Source: Scytonema sp035967975 (GTDB lineage: Bacteria; Cyanobacteriota; Cyanobacteriia; Cyanobacteriales; Nostocaceae). From it: a DNA stretch of 64,000 bases. Location of the stretch: contig JAWQFQ010000004.1 of NCBI GenBank assembly GCA_035967975.1, positions 1 through 64,000 of the forward strand, read 5' to 3'. A program made the position numbers and the translations under genes. How positions within the stretch are numbered: position 1 is the first letter of the stretch; each line of letters starts with the position of its first letter. The notes beneath the pieces were generated by a model, which made no database searches, had not been told where the DNA came from, and worked only from the letters and a program-made list of their open reading frames with translations. This document shows, one piece after another, positions 44,153 to 52,899 of this stretch.

Positions 44153-45322
44153 CTAAAACTCTGTCCAACGGTCTTGTGAAAGAAAAGACCGCTCGTGGGG
44201 AATGGGGGCTACAGGTTCTGCAAGGGTAAAGTCGCCCGATTCAATCCATCGTTTTAGTTCCAGGGCGACTTGCTTGGAAAAAAAGATGCTCGCAAGGGGT
44301 GCAACGCGTACTGTTTTACCTTCAATGGTTATGCGACCAGACTTGAGTTGGGCGTAACTGACTAATCCAAAGGTAGGACGGACGCGTCGGGGAATGGAAA
44401 AGTCTACAACTGGTGCTACCAAATCTTTATCTTCGACTCCACATCGTGCAACCACTTCTTCGTTTAATACCGGAAGTGGTACGCCTACTCCTAACATTAA
44501 AGAAGGACCGTAACTTTTGAAGTAACAGCCCCTTACCCAGTAAGCATTCATCTGTTTAGCATCACCAATTAAAGCTAAAGTCGCCGCCGGACCAATGGGT
44601 GTATGGTTGGGTAGTCGCTTTTGTAGGGGAAAGTGTTGGGTACCTTCCCAAGCAACATAACCAATTCCGCCGCCTAAGAAAATTCGGGTTCCAATCCCGA
44701 TAAGTTGGAGGTCTGGGTCATTTAGTAAAGGGGAAATGGCTCCAGGGTTAGAGTAAACAGCATTGCTTAAACGAGGTTGTAAGGAACCAAGGTATGTGTA
44801 AAGTGGGCGATCGCCTCCATTCACACCTACAATAAAATTTTGATATAAGTTTCTAGGATTAAATAAATAAAATTGATTAATAGTATCGCGGGTAATTGTC
44901 GTTTCAAAAGTGGCTCTCGGATAACAATCTGTCACTTGTCCCTGTGCCCTCAGGTGTATGGATTTACCTGCGATCAAATCTTCAATCACATGACCGCCTC
45001 CACGTTCGCGGGCTTCCTCTCCCTCCATAACCTCCGCCGCGCAACTTGCACCCACGTATAAATCTACCGCCCCAAAACCTGAGTAAGTCGGCACACCATC
45101 CAGCCAGCAACGGCGAATTTTAATTGGTGGGTCAGTATGTCCTATGTTAATAATTGCACCGCTAGATTCCATTGGCTCAAAAGTGCCAGTGGTAATCACA
45201 TCAACTTCTTTGGCAACTTGGGCAATACCAACTTCTTGAACTCGTGCTTTTATTTCCTCAGCAGTTAGCACAGTTACCTGCTGTCGGTTAATTTTATCAT
45301 TAATTTCCGCAATTGTTCGCAT
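44153..45322 (-). CDS. Homocysteine biosynthesis protein, DUF39 family
   Basis: 389 residues. The family (L-aspartate semialdehyde sulfurtransferase in methanogens) inserts sulphur to make homocysteine. Typical segments: TIAEINDKI, DVITTGTFEPMESSGAIINIGH, IRRCWLDGVPTYSGFGAVDLYVGA, GIGTRIFLGGGIGYVAWEGTQH. Conserved cysteines are present in KIRRCW, GASCAAE, WVRGCYF and VARCGVEDKD. The usual NIL/ferredoxin partner is not adjacent. Whether the cyanobacterial protein performs this reaction is inferred from family membership. Confidence 0.9.
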   Translation of the reverse strand: MRTIAEINDKINRQQVTVLTAEEIKARVQEVGIAQVAKEVDVITTGTFEPMESSGAIINIGHTDPPIKIRRCWLDGVPTYSGFGAVDLYVGASCAAEVMEGEEARERGGGHVIEDLIAGKSIHLRAQGQVTDCYPRATFETTITRDTINQFYLFNPRNLYQNFIVGVNGGDRPLYTYLGSLQPRLSNAVYSNPGAISPLLNDPDLQLIGIGTRIFLGGGIGYVAWEGTQHFPLQKRLPNHTPIGPAATLALIGDAKQMNAYWVRGCYFKSYGPSLMLGVGVPLPVLNEEVVARCGVEDKDLVAPVVDFSIPRRVRPTFGLVSYAQLKSGRITIEGKTVRVAPLASIFFSKQVALELKRWIESGDFTLAEPVAPIPHERSFLSQDRWTEF

Positions 45323-45433
45323 ATAAAAAGTACCAATTTAACAGTTAACAATTATCAGTTATCAGTTGCATGACCGGGTAACGCTCCGGACACTGTGCTC
45401 TTGATAACTGTTAACTGTGTACTGTTCACTGAT

Positions 45434-46582
45434 TTAAGCTCTCCAACTTAGTGGTAGACGCCTCTGTTCTAGAACTTTAGTATAAAGTTCTACCAAACTA
45501 GTTATGTTGTCACTGAGGGTATAGCGTTCTAAGACCCTCTTCCTTGCTTTTTGTCCTAGCAAGGTTGTCAACTCTGGATGGTCTTGGAAGAGTGGTAGGA
45601 GAGTTCTTAATTGAGGACGCACTGTCTTAGTATTAAGAATAACACCCGCTCCATTTTCCAACACTTCACCATCTGCACCTACATCTGTTGCCAAACAAGC
45701 CAATCCGCAAGACATAGCTTCGAGCAAAGAGAGGGATAAACCCTCCACTAGAGAAGGTAATATAAATACATCTGAACCCCGTAAAATCTCAATGCGCCTT
45801 TGTTCGCTGGCAACAAATCCCAACCAGGTAATATTGTACTCAGCACCATAGAACGGTTCTAGGGATGACTTTAACGGACCATCGCCCACTATTAGCAATT
45901 TACTGTCTGGTCCCATATCCGCTTGTTTCCAACCCCGCAAAAGGACTTCAACATTTTTTTCTGGGGCTATGCGACCTTGGTAGACAAACAAGCGATTTGC
46001 CCTAAATTCCATTTTAATCTGAGAATGACCGGGAGAATATTTAACAACGTCTACTCCATTAGGAATAACGGCAATGTTTTGTTCCGGTACACCCATGCGT
46101 GCTAATAATTCTCTTTGAATTTGGGAAAACACAATCACCCCATCGTAGTTTCCTAGAAAAGGCGCATAGAGTTGGTATGCCAACAGCTGTGTTCCTGAGA
46201 CTAGTTTTGCTCCCTTACCAGCAAACGGAGTATGGAAGGTAGCTATAAGGGGTAAATTCAGTTTTTCACAAATTTCCGGTAGAACAAAGTCAAGGGGGGA
46301 TAAGGTGAGAGAAGCATGGACTATATCTGGTCTTATGCTTCGTAGTTCTCGCATTAAAACCTTGGTCGCATTGAGAGTCGGAATTGTGTAAACTTGAGAC
46401 TTGTAAATGAAGGGTAGCGTAACTTCTGGGCAATTGGGCCAGTTACTCGGGTTTGATTCTTCTTGAGCGAAGTGAAGAAAGCTAACTTGGTGTCCCCGGT
46501 CTAGCAATGCATTTGTAATTTCTCTACCGTAGGTCACATTGCCACAAAAAGGTGATTTTTTTCCAATCCAGGCTATATGCAT
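45434..46582 (-). CDS. Glycosyltransferase, GT4 family
   Basis: 382 residues, GT-B fold. N-terminal domain opens MHIAWIGKKSPFCGNVTYGREI with a glycine-rich loop; the C-terminal nucleotide-sugar domain has FVYQGRIAPEKNVEVLLRGW, LLIVGDGPLKSSLE and the E-x7-E motif in SLVEGLSLSLLEAMSCGLACLAT. It adds a sugar from a nucleotide donor to an unknown acceptor, probably glycolipid or exopolysaccharide. It stands alone on the minus strand next to the DUF39 gene. Confidence 0.9.
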   Translation of the reverse strand: MHIAWIGKKSPFCGNVTYGREITNALLDRGHQVSFLHFAQEESNPSNWPNCPEVTLPFIYKSQVYTIPTLNATKVLMRELRSIRPDIVHASLTLSPLDFVLPEICEKLNLPLIATFHTPFAGKGAKLVSGTQLLAYQLYAPFLGNYDGVIVFSQIQRELLARMGVPEQNIAVIPNGVDVVKYSPGHSQIKMEFRANRLFVYQGRIAPEKNVEVLLRGWKQADMGPDSKLLIVGDGPLKSSLEPFYGAEYNITWLGFVASEQRRIEILRGSDVFILPSLVEGLSLSLLEAMSCGLACLATDVGADGEVLENGAGVILNTKTVRPQLRTLLPLFQDHPELTTLLGQKARKRVLERYTLSDNITSLVELYTKVLEQRRLPLSWRA

Positions 46583-47275
46583 TCTTGGTTAGCTATCAGA
46601 AAAGCGAATTTATTATATTAGCTTTTTGTCTTTTTTTATCAGCTTTCTGTTAAGTTGTACTCACTTGCTTTTTGCCGTTCGTACAATACAGCAAACTCTG
46701 CCTTCGTAGAAAAACATTAAGTTTTTCCAGGCAGTAAGTTCCTTGTTGTATTCATGGGGTATTTTTATTTATTCTAGTTTTGCTACGACTTCACTAAACA
46801 CTAAAAATAGTATCTAGTCAAGTTATATCGATTTCCAGGCACTTTGTAAGAGTTTATCTCTGGGCTAAGTTTAGCACAAAAACAAAAACTTTTAGTAAGA
46901 AAATGCTTTTATTAAGGCTTCTAAAATTCTATGCTGTGGAAGCAGGACCGTACCATAGAAATATCCCACTTCTTTTAAGAATGGGACAGCCAAAATAAGG
47001 TACAGGGGAGCTAAAGCGCCGATACAGAAATCCTAAAAACCTGGTTTCTTCTCGGATGTTCACCGGAAAATCAGTTTTTTCAACCAGAGAAACCGGGTTT
47101 TTTAACCCAACGAGTATTGGCTTATTTTTGCCTTGTTGTGCTATTCATCTTAAGACTTCTCACTCTATACTTCTATCCCGTGGGTGATCGCAATACCGCC
47201 ACGCCTCTTCCTTTAACTCATCACTCCTCATGTTCAATCAAGTGTGGATATTGTACTAGAAAAACTTTCCGTTTT
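46583..47275. other. Intergenic region with diverged palindrome copy 6
   Basis: About 690 bases without a credible gene. AACCTGGTTTCTT (47038-47050) and AGAAACCGGGTTT (47088-47100) are separated arms of the dispersed palindrome family. The rest is AT-rich and includes the leader of the minus-strand glycosyltransferase. Confidence 0.5.
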
Positions 47276-48943
47276 CTACGTTTTTGATGGCTTAACCCAG
47301 TATCGAGATAATATACCACCAAAAAAGACGATCGCAGCCAATCCCACAAAAACTGTTTGCAACCCGAAAAAGGTTTCTGCGACACCAGCCAAAGCTAGGG
47401 GTAAAGTCAGGGCTATATTAATGAGATTATTTTGCAAACCAAATACTTTACCGCGCATTTCCGGGGGCGTTTCTGTTTGGATAGCTGTTTGCATCGGGAT
47501 ACCTACTAATGACCCAAAAATACCTACCAGCATTACCAAAACTAGAGCAATCAATAGCTCTTTTGTGAAAATCGACAAACCAGCGAGGGATATTGCCATT
47601 CCCATAGAACCATACAGGCTTAACCGATGGTAAGAGAAGCGTTGACCAAACAGACCTAAAATTGTTGCACCAATGGCAATTCCAACACCACCAGCCGCCA
47701 ATAAAAAACCAAACTGGGAAGCTTTCAAGCCAGAAATTAATTCTGCCATGCGAACTGCTAAAACAGTTAATGCGGCAAATATGGAGAACAAAATGATAAG
47801 TTGAATTAATGCATTCCGGAGCCGATAGTTTTCTCCTAGATAACGAAAACCATCACGCAGGTCAGCAAAAATATGAGGAGGTTCTTTTTCTAAAGGGTAG
47901 GGTTTTTCATGGGTTACAAGAAGCAACAAAATAGCTCCCGCCAGAGCATAACTACCGCCTACCACAAGTTCTTTACCCAATCCGTTACTACCACCAAGTT
48001 GCGACCAAACTTTATCTGCTACAGCTAACAGTGGTTCACCGATCGCAAATCCAATAATGACCGATGCCATCATTGTGGTTGTGTAAAGCGAGTTGGCTGA
48101 GAGCAAGTTCTGTTTTTCTACTACCAGAGGAATTGCCGCTTGTTCTGCTGGTGCAAAAAATTGTGTCAGAGTAGAAACTAGAAAAGTCACTCCTAGAATA
48201 ATGCCAAAGCCGACTGGAAACAACCCTAACAAAGGATGCCAATCATGAGTCAGCCAAAGCAACGGGGGAAGCGCCAAAACCAATATACCTCGCCAGATAT
48301 TTGTGGCAACTAGTACCGCTTTGGTTGACCATCTATCTACAAAAACACCAGCCACAGAACCAAATAGCACTGCGGGAATCGTAAAAGCCATCATCAAAGT
48401 CGAAACCCAACCACTGATAGTTTGGTCGCTAGCTTGAAATTGAGTGTTGATAATGGCAATCATCAGCACCAAGTAGACCTTATCAGCCAATTGGCAAAAG
48501 ACTTGACCAGCCCAAAGTGCCAAAAAGTTGGGATTTTTCAAAATTGGCAAAAACCCCTGCTTTTGTTCATCACTAGATGCTGATTTTCCATTTGACCCGG
48601 AAGATCCCATATCGGGTGGATCGGCGATAGCTGTAGCAGTCCCTGTTTGTTGGTTATCAAAAGAAGCAATACTTTTACCGTTTGTTTCACTTGATATGGA
48701 TTGTTTCTCCAATTTTTTTTCGCATTGGTTTATGATATCTGGTTGTGGTATTTCTGATTTCTCATTTTTGTAATGACTCGAAAAGTCCTTAGTGGACATT
48801 TCTTTCCTTTGAATGTAATTAGATGTAGACTTAGAAACACTTGGATGATTGGTAACTTTAGATGCCGAAGTTCTATTTTGTTTTTTCGTGTGGTTAAGTG
48901 ACGACGGCAGAACTTTTGTATCCAAATCAGACGGTTGCATCAT
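47276..48943 (-). CDS. MFS transporter with long hydrophilic N-terminal extension
   Basis: About 555 residues from ATG 48941-48943; the next ATG or Met49 are alternatives. The first 120 residues are Ser/Asn/Lys/Gln-rich, without membrane helices. From about 128 a 12-helix major facilitator follows (FLALWAGQVFCQLADKVYLV, then GSVAGVFVDRWSTKAVLVATN with the loop 2-3 motif). The group resembles the enterobactin-exporter or MFS_3 type; the substrate is unknown. The start overlaps the recO stop by about 17 bases, suggesting translational coupling with recO. Confidence 0.88.
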   Translation of the reverse strand: MMQPSDLDTKVLPSSLNHTKKQNRTSASKVTNHPSVSKSTSNYIQRKEMSTKDFSSHYKNEKSEIPQPDIINQCEKKLEKQSISSETNGKSIASFDNQQTGTATAIADPPDMGSSGSNGKSASSDEQKQGFLPILKNPNFLALWAGQVFCQLADKVYLVLMIAIINTQFQASDQTISGWVSTLMMAFTIPAVLFGSVAGVFVDRWSTKAVLVATNIWRGILVLALPPLLWLTHDWHPLLGLFPVGFGIILGVTFLVSTLTQFFAPAEQAAIPLVVEKQNLLSANSLYTTTMMASVIIGFAIGEPLLAVADKVWSQLGGSNGLGKELVVGGSYALAGAILLLLVTHEKPYPLEKEPPHIFADLRDGFRYLGENYRLRNALIQLIILFSIFAALTVLAVRMAELISGLKASQFGFLLAAGGVGIAIGATILGLFGQRFSYHRLSLYGSMGMAISLAGLSIFTKELLIALVLVMLVGIFGSLVGIPMQTAIQTETPPEMRGKVFGLQNNLINIALTLPLALAGVAETFFGLQTVFVGLAAIVFFGGILSRYWVKPSKT

Positions 48944-49829
48944 GGTTAGCAGCAAAATAAGAATCGATTAAAGCAGCAGAACGAATAGGACGACCAAAAT
49001 GATATTGAGCATACTGGCGCAAAATGTGCTCAACAGATGACCAGTCAGAAATTATGGCTATGTCTTGCATTATCTCTGGTTGTGTCAACTGTTGGAGTAT
49101 GGCAAGTTCTTTGGCATTTAATCGGCTAGAAATCACTGGTATTTCTTGCCGATGGGTAATTGTTTGGTAGGTGGAAGGTTTTTCTTTGACAGATGGGGGG
49201 GAAACTGGGGAGGCTGGGGAAGGATGAGCTTCCCCCTTTGTTCGTAAACGCTCCCAAGCGTTTAAGCAAACTGTTCCTCCGGCTGGAATGCTAAATCCTA
49301 CCTGCCAGTTGGAATCTGTCAAATCTGGTACTAGAGAACGCCCAGTTAGGCAACACACTTGGACTTGAGGAGTGAACCCTGCTAAAACTAATAAGTGAAA
49401 TACTCCTTGCGCTAGATGCGATATCACATCTAATGCCTTTTTACTTGATAAAGCCTCTAACCGACTGAGGTGTTCGTTGAGTAACTCATAGAGTTCTTCT
49501 TGGGGTTGTTCGCTTAACGCCTGATATAAGACTATCTCCGCTAAGTACTGGCTTGCCGCAAGTTTTCCCAAATCTTTTGCCAGTCCTGGGTATGTCTTGA
49601 GGGTTTGGGCTTGTGTAATTTTATCAAGCGATCGCCCTTTAGCAATCAGTAGCTCATTCACCACAAACATTCCACTTCTACCACCCAAGCTAGAGTTGGG
49701 CTTACGAGAGCCCGGTGCGACTGCTCGAATCAGACCGTACTCCTTTGTTAAAACTGTAACTATCCTATCTGATTCTCCCAGTGCTTGAGTTTTAAGATTA
49801 ATCCCAGTTGCTTTATACGTTTTACTCAT
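48927..49829 (-). CDS. recO: DNA repair protein RecO
   Basis: 300 residues. RecO helps load RecA on gapped DNA with RecF/RecR. It has the N-terminal OB fold (YKATGINLKTQALGESDRIVTVLTKEYGLIRAVAPGSRKP, seen as KATGINLKTQALGESDRI onward) and a helical C-terminal domain. The usual four-cysteine zinc site is degenerate here: CCLTGRSL is present but not a second CxxC. A Pro/Ser linker near 207-220 (HPSPASPVSPPSVKEKPS) is an insertion relative to short RecOs. ATG at 49827-49829. Follows deoC in the same direction with a short repeat spacer. Confidence 0.9.
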   Translation of the reverse strand: MSKTYKATGINLKTQALGESDRIVTVLTKEYGLIRAVAPGSRKPNSSLGGRSGMFVVNELLIAKGRSLDKITQAQTLKTYPGLAKDLGKLAASQYLAEIVLYQALSEQPQEELYELLNEHLSRLEALSSKKALDVISHLAQGVFHLLVLAGFTPQVQVCCLTGRSLVPDLTDSNWQVGFSIPAGGTVCLNAWERLRTKGEAHPSPASPVSPPSVKEKPSTYQTITHRQEIPVISSRLNAKELAILQQLTQPEIMQDIAIISDWSSVEHILRQYAQYHFGRPIRSAALIDSYFAANHDATV

Positions 49830-49902
49830 TAGTTATTGGTTCGTGGTTAGTAGTTAGTGGTTGGTTGTAAAAAACCACTAACCACTGACAAAAGACAAAT
49901 GA

Positions 49903-50583
49903 CTACTCACTTTCTTCCAGACTATCGCGTTGGCGGAGCAAATCGACACTGCGAGAGGTACCCAATCGCGTTGCTCCCGCTAATATCAAGTCTAAAGCCT
50001 GGTCTACTGTACGAATACCTCCTGAGGCTTTAATTCCTACGCTTTCACCAGTCACTTCTTTTAAAATTCTGACATCAGCTACGGTTGCGCCACCATTCCA
50101 CCCCGTACTGGTTTTAAGAAATGCTGCTCCCGCTTCCATAGCTAATTCTGCTGCTAGTCTTTTTTCTGCATCCGTCAGCAAGGTGGTTTCCAAAATCACC
50201 TTCACTGTTTGCCCAGTTTCTGCACAAATTTCGGCAATTTCTCGATGTACATCATCATTTTTGCCAGCTTTCAACCAACCTAAGTTAATCACCACATCTA
50301 ACTCACTGGCTCCATTTTCTACTGCTTCTTGAGCTTCATAAAGTTTTGTTGCAGATGTTGTGGCTCCAGTCGGAAACCCAATGACCGTACAAACCTTGGG
50401 CTTTTTGCCATGAAGGAGTTCTGCTGCTTGTCTCACGTGTGACGGATAGACACAAACTGAAGCAAAATGAAATTTATCTGCTTCTTCACACCATTGCTCC
50501 ACCTGTTCGGGAGTAGCCGTTGGTACCAACAGGGCGTGATCTATAAATGGCGCAATATCAATGTCTGTATACTCTGCTGCCAT
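49903..50583 (-). CDS. deoC: Deoxyribose-phosphate aldolase
   Basis: 226 residues. It splits 2-deoxyribose-5-phosphate to glyceraldehyde-3-phosphate and acetaldehyde. Class I aldolase barrel: IDHALLVPTATPEQV, SVCVYPSHV, VCTVIGFPTGA, DVVINLGWL, VKVILETTLL and the Schiff-base lysine in FLKTSTGW; KASGGIRT closes the phosphate site. All catalytic positions are present. It leads recO and the MFS gene on the minus strand, a neighbourhood common in cyanobacteria. Confidence 0.95.
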   Translation of the reverse strand: MAAEYTDIDIAPFIDHALLVPTATPEQVEQWCEEADKFHFASVCVYPSHVRQAAELLHGKKPKVCTVIGFPTGATTSATKLYEAQEAVENGASELDVVINLGWLKAGKNDDVHREIAEICAETGQTVKVILETTLLTDAEKRLAAELAMEAGAAFLKTSTGWNGGATVADVRILKEVTGESVGIKASGGIRTVDQALDLILAGATRLGTSRSVDLLRQRDSLEESE

Positions 50584-50733
50584 TGGCTTTTCTAATTGAT
50601 GAATTATTAACCTTTTAAAAAAAATTTAAATCTATTTAAATAAATTAAATCATAATTCTTTTATAAATTTTTGATAATTTTAAATGGGTTACTAAGTATC
50701 TTTGGTAACTCGTAGTCTGATTGTACACATACC

Positions 50734-51882
50734 CTACACCCCAAACCCCACACCCTTTAAAAACTCAAGAATAGTTTGCGCCAAAGCCTTTGCAGCCAAA
50801 TAAGGTACACCATTACCAATTGTTTTAAACATATTGGTTAGAGACATACTATCTGGAAGAGAAAAGCCCGCAGGCAAAGATTGTATTGCCAAAGCCTCTG
50901 CTACAGAAATCCTCCGCGCCTTATAAGGATGTAGGTGGACTTCGTTATTTCCATAACACACTGTAGGAGAGTAACGCCATCTATGAAGGCGTTTGAAAGA
51001 CTTCTTAGAATCATCTCCTTCATCTATGGTAGCAAATTTTGCTCTCCCTGCCCTAGGTTGAAAATAGTGTTTGGCATTGGGATGGTTTAGTACATCATTT
51101 TTTCTAAACCAATACTCGACAGTTAGTTCTTGAGGTATACCATCGGGACAAGGGCGAATAGAATCTTCTTGAAATGGTTCAGATTGACTCCAAGGATAAG
51201 CAAAAACTTTATCTTGAGGATAGGAAATATACTTTTTCCAAATAAAAATATCTCCAAGAAGATTTGCTGGCTCGAATCCTAAACCCACATTTTTGAGCGC
51301 CTGTCTTCGGAATCCAAGGAGAATAATTCTATCTCTATCTTGAGGAACACCGTATTCAATGGCATTGATTAACCATTCTGTTAATACATACCCTGCTTGA
51401 TTTAGTTGCTGCTTGAGGATTTCAAAAAAGAAACGATGCTTTTTTGTCTTCCACAATCCCTTAACATTTTCAAATAAAAAGAAATCTGGTAAGATACGAC
51501 AAATTAATTCAATATATGCAGCAGAAAGTTTGCCATTCTCTCCAAACTGTCCTTTATTTTTTCCACCTATAGAAAAATCAGGACATGGGGGTCCACCAAT
51601 AAAACCCACAATATCATGAGATTTGCGGCAATCCTTCACTAATTCCCACAGTCTATTGGTTTGCAATTCTTGGATAAGTTTCGCAATATCACCTTTTTCT
51701 CCATAATGATAGCCGTATTCTGGCAATGGTAAATCAAGAAGGTGGCGAGAATAGCGGTATGCTTCCATAAATGGGGGAAAGACCTCATTCACATAAACAA
51801 TGTTAAAACCGCTGGTTTCAAAACCCAAATCAAGAAAACCTGAACCAGCAAAAAAGGAGAAGAGAGAAGGTTGATTTTTCAT
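50734..51882 (-). CDS. DNA (cytosine-5) methyltransferase
   Basis: 382 residues with the ordered motifs of C5 methyltransferases: I FSFFAGSGFLDLGFE (AdoMet), IV GGPPCPDFS with catalytic Cys100, VI FLFENVKGL, VIII QDRDRIILLGFR, and X near the end (MFKTIGNGVPYLAAKA). The target-recognition region lies between VIII and X. The N-terminus is unusually close to motif I. It stands back to back with the gene at 51946 (63-base gap), as in some type II restriction-modification pairs. Whether it is an orphan or part of a pair is not settled. A CCCCACACCC-type repeat abuts its stop. Confidence 0.93.
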   Translation of the reverse strand: MKNQPSLFSFFAGSGFLDLGFETSGFNIVYVNEVFPPFMEAYRYSRHLLDLPLPEYGYHYGEKGDIAKLIQELQTNRLWELVKDCRKSHDIVGFIGGPPCPDFSIGGKNKGQFGENGKLSAAYIELICRILPDFFLFENVKGLWKTKKHRFFFEILKQQLNQAGYVLTEWLINAIEYGVPQDRDRIILLGFRRQALKNVGLGFEPANLLGDIFIWKKYISYPQDKVFAYPWSQSEPFQEDSIRPCPDGIPQELTVEYWFRKNDVLNHPNAKHYFQPRAGRAKFATIDEGDDSKKSFKRLHRWRYSPTVCYGNNEVHLHPYKARRISVAEALAIQSLPAGFSLPDSMSLTNMFKTIGNGVPYLAAKALAQTILEFLKGVGFGV

Positions 51883-51945
51883 TCAAAAATTGTTATAGCT
51901 TCTGATAGAATTTAATGATTAATTTCACCTTATTTTACTTCTATC

Positions 51946-52467
51946 GTGTCTTCATCTGACTGGGAAAATTTATTAGCTGAAGGAAAAAAAGCAGCCGAAA
52001 TAGTTCGTAAAGGTTTAAGAAAGCGCGGTATCAATGTAGGGGAATCTGTAATCACTGAATTTGGTACGGATGAAGATATCCCTGTGTATAGCAGCGATCG
52101 CCAGCGTAAATTATTTTGGATATCAGTAAAAAGTGTTAAAAATCGGGTAGAAAACTATCGTGTGCTACCCTTAGGTTATAAAGGCTGGATGTGTGGTGAG
52201 GTGGAAAGCAAACAATGGGTAAATCCCCCATCTGCAGTTATTTGGTACTGTTTAGAAACTAATCTTGCTTGGGGTGCTATTCCTCCGAGACGCTTGAGTA
52301 CCGGATGGTTTATTTATCCAGATCGTTGGGGAAAATCAGTGGACGGGCGAAAAACAAGACAGTTAAATTACACTGTATATCTATACCCTAGCTGGCTTGT
52401 GCCGTTAGACCAAATTGTCAGTAAGGAAGAAATAATTGCTCATATTCAGTGGTTAGCCCAGCAATAA
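51946..52467 (+). CDS. Unknown protein beside the methyltransferase, possible PD-(D/E)XK-like nuclease
   Basis: 173 residues, GTG start. I do not recognise a family. N-terminal helix (SDWENLLAEGKKAAEIVRKGLRKRG), then VITEFGTDEDIPVYSSD and KLFWISVKSVKNR. The order acidic residues, beta strand, then (x)VK resembles the D...(E/S)xK core of restriction-type nucleases, in which S can replace E. Later it is Trp/Tyr-rich (KGWMCGEVES, AVIWYCLETNLAWG, GWFIYPDRWGK). Divergent position next to a C5 methyltransferase makes a restriction role plausible but unproven. Confidence 0.72.
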   Translation: MSSSDWENLLAEGKKAAEIVRKGLRKRGINVGESVITEFGTDEDIPVYSSDRQRKLFWISVKSVKNRVENYRVLPLGYKGWMCGEVESKQWVNPPSAVIWYCLETNLAWGAIPPRRLSTGWFIYPDRWGKSVDGRKTRQLNYTVYLYPSWLVPLDQIVSKEEIIAHIQWLAQQ

Positions 52468-52546
52468 TTTATGTTAATTTGTATTAATCTAAAAAGCTTT
52501 ACATTTCCAACCTCTATTTCAAGGCAAAGCTGTAGGGATTTTTATT

Positions 52547-52795
52547 ATGTCTGAACCTTTTGTTGACCTAGATGGAATTTTCAATCTTGCTCTGAAAGAA
52601 ACCGAAGAACTAATGAAGCATGGTTTTGATATCAGCGATCCTTGTGTTGTAACATCATTGGGATGGTATGCAAATAAGTATCCGGAAATTGCCGATCGCT
52701 GCAATCAAGCTTTGTTAGAACTCATAGATAAGCAAGCGAATGAATTTCCTATGTTAGTAACGGTACCATCTGAAGTTGATATGGATGGGTTTTAA
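52547..52795 (+). CDS. Small unknown acidic protein
   Basis: 82 residues, ATG with AGGGA about ten bases upstream. Helical and acidic (FVDLDGIFNLALKETEELMKHGF; NKYPEIADRCNQALLELIDKQ, cited in part). No known family. It follows the methyltransferase-linked gene by 79 bases in the same direction and may share its transcript. It could be a small partner, but nothing in the sequence shows it. Confidence 0.65.
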   Translation: MSEPFVDLDGIFNLALKETEELMKHGFDISDPCVVTSLGWYANKYPEIADRCNQALLELIDKQANEFPMLVTVPSEVDMDGF

Positions 52796-52803
52796 ATATA
52801 AGC

Positions 52804-52899
52804 GTAAGCATTCAGCTATAAGTAGCTTAGCAAATAAAAATCTGCTAAAAAGCTGATTGCTGAATGCTGAGTGCTAAAAAGCTAATTGCTGAATGCTTA
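52804..52899. repeat. MITE-related repeat, GTAAGCATTCAGC...GCTGAATGCTTA
   Basis: Ends GTAAGCATTCAGC (52804-52816) and GCTGAATGCTTA (52888-52899) are inverted copies, one base different from the termini at 15970 and 16098. The right end overlaps and supplies the stop codon of the GTPase gene (TAA at 52897-52899). Internal AAAGCTGATTGCTGAATGCTG units are repeated. Confidence 0.7.
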
